From contig CALGAM010000271.1 of assembly GCA_937951935.1 (NCBI GenBank), positions 1 through 33,047 on the forward strand: DNA of 33,047 nucleotides, read 5' to 3'. Below the pieces are notes generated by a model. The model searched no databases. It was not told where the DNA came from and saw only the letters and a list, made by a program, of their open reading frames with translations. Shown one piece after another: positions 32,626-33,047 of the stretch. Position numbers and translations under genes: made by a program. Source of the DNA: an uncultured Micromonospora sp. (GTDB lineage Bacteria; Actinomycetota; Actinomycetes; Mycobacteriales; Micromonosporaceae). Position 1 is the stretch's first letter; the number at the start of each line of letters is the position of its first letter.

Positions 32626-33047
32626 GTGCCAGACACCGAGCAGAACGAAGAGCGCAGGCGCCCTGAGCGGCCCAACACCCGAAGGATCGTCGAGGCCGCG
32701 GGCGGCAGGTACTCACCCAACAGCTCCGCCAGCAGCGGCATGGAGGACGAGCGGGACTTCGTCGAGTCCGCGCTGAGCTACGCGACCTTCGAGATCAGAG
32801 AAGACAACCAGGCAGCCCACACGGACAAGCTCGCCAACAACCGCTACGAGATCAATATCTACCGGCAGTGGCTGGACCAAGAGGGCATGACGGCACAACA
32901 GGTGGTCATGCACGAGGGCACCCACGTTGGCGTCGACTTGTCCTACAACAACGACATGCCCTTCTGGAACGTCAACTTTCCGCAGGGCGACGGTGCAGTT
33001 GTCGGCGAATCGGTAAGACGGCAGCAAGACGTCATACTGGCCAACCT
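32626..33047 (+). CDS. Putative zinc-metalloprotease-fold protein (HExxH), 3' end outside the window
   Basis: A GTG at 32626 with GAAGGG about 8 nt upstream opens a frame that stays open to the window end (140 codons). The N-terminal 40 residues are charged and Ser/Asn-rich (PDTEQNEERRRPERPNTRR). A more structured part follows: FVESALSYATFEIRED, LANNRYEINIYRQWL and MTAQQVVMHEGTHVGVD, then FWNVNFP. HEGTH near residues 104-108 fits the HExxH zinc-binding motif of metalloproteases, preceded by a hydrophobic helix as usual. No signal peptide is seen in the visible part. Codon use is less GC-extreme than in the NRPS genes. Small metallopeptidase-fold domains of this kind occur in polymorphic toxins and secreted effectors, but the family cannot be named from this fragment. 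It is not part of the biosynthetic operon. Confidence 0.6.
   Translation, partial: MPDTEQNEERRRPERPNTRRIVEAAGGRYSPNSSASSGMEDERDFVESALSYATFEIREDNQAAHTDKLANNRYEINIYRQWLDQEGMTAQQVVMHEGTHVGVDLSYNNDMPFWNVNFPQGDGAVVGESVRRQQDVILAN

Noticed and set aside
32713..33027. A 104-codon minus-strand frame opposite the HExxH gene
   Set aside because: The plus frame has a ribosome binding site, an HExxH motif and typical codon use; the minus frame is its shadow.

Overview
The window is GC-rich actinobacterial DNA: almost every codon ends in G or C, GTG starts are common and most genes overlap their neighbours. Gene style and content suggest a Micromonosporaceae- or Streptomyces-type genome, but no ribosomal or housekeeping marker fixes the genus. 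No tRNA, rRNA, CRISPR array or insertion sequence was seen.

Layout. At the left edge, a truncated NB-ARC (STAND) NTPase gene on the minus strand (1-1018) diverges from an NAD-dependent epimerase/dehydratase-like gene (1266-2258, +). From 30130 down to 2309 runs one large minus-strand operon of ten genes, a hybrid NRPS-PKS biosynthetic cluster. In transcription order: SHMT-fold PLP enzyme; NRPS-1 (C*-A-T-C-A-T-C); NRPS-2 (A-T, threonine code); PKS (KS-AT-KR*-ACP); luciferase-like flavin monooxygenase (LLM); NRPS-3 (C-A-T-TE, glycine-like code, Cys-type TE); MFS exporter; NRPS-4 (C-A-T without TE); short-chain dehydrogenase; PP-loop ATPase. The first eight genes overlap by 4-11 nt and the last two are spaced 16 and 31 nt. 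A promoter-like TTGCCA-17-TAGACT lies at 30277-30305, upstream of the first gene. To the right are about 400 bp with no gene, a strong hairpin, a minus-strand gene of unknown function with a perfect palindrome upstream (30800-31777), a remnant resembling a GH19 chitinase (32033-32194), and the 5' part of a plus-strand gene with an HExxH motif that runs off the window (32626 onward).

How the genes may work together (inference). Read colinearly, NRPS-1 adds an unassigned first residue and an aliphatic Ile/Val-like residue. Its terminal C domain then joins these to threonine loaded on the split A-T protein NRPS-2. The PKS adds one malonate-derived C2 unit, NRPS-3 adds a glycine-like residue, and a thioesterase with Cys in place of Ser releases the chain. 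The PKS ketoreductase has lost its catalytic residues, so the beta-keto group should survive unless the free-standing SDR reduces it in trans. The LLM monooxygenase carries the same kind of N-terminal helical segment as NRPS-3, suggesting it docks on the line at the PKS/NRPS-3 junction. The SHMT-fold enzyme probably supplies or edits an amino acid. The PP-loop ATPase and NRPS-4 have no place in a simple linear model and are the most open parts. I do not recognise the cluster as one making a known product. No phosphopantetheinyl transferase, MbtH protein or obvious self-resistance gene lies in the window.
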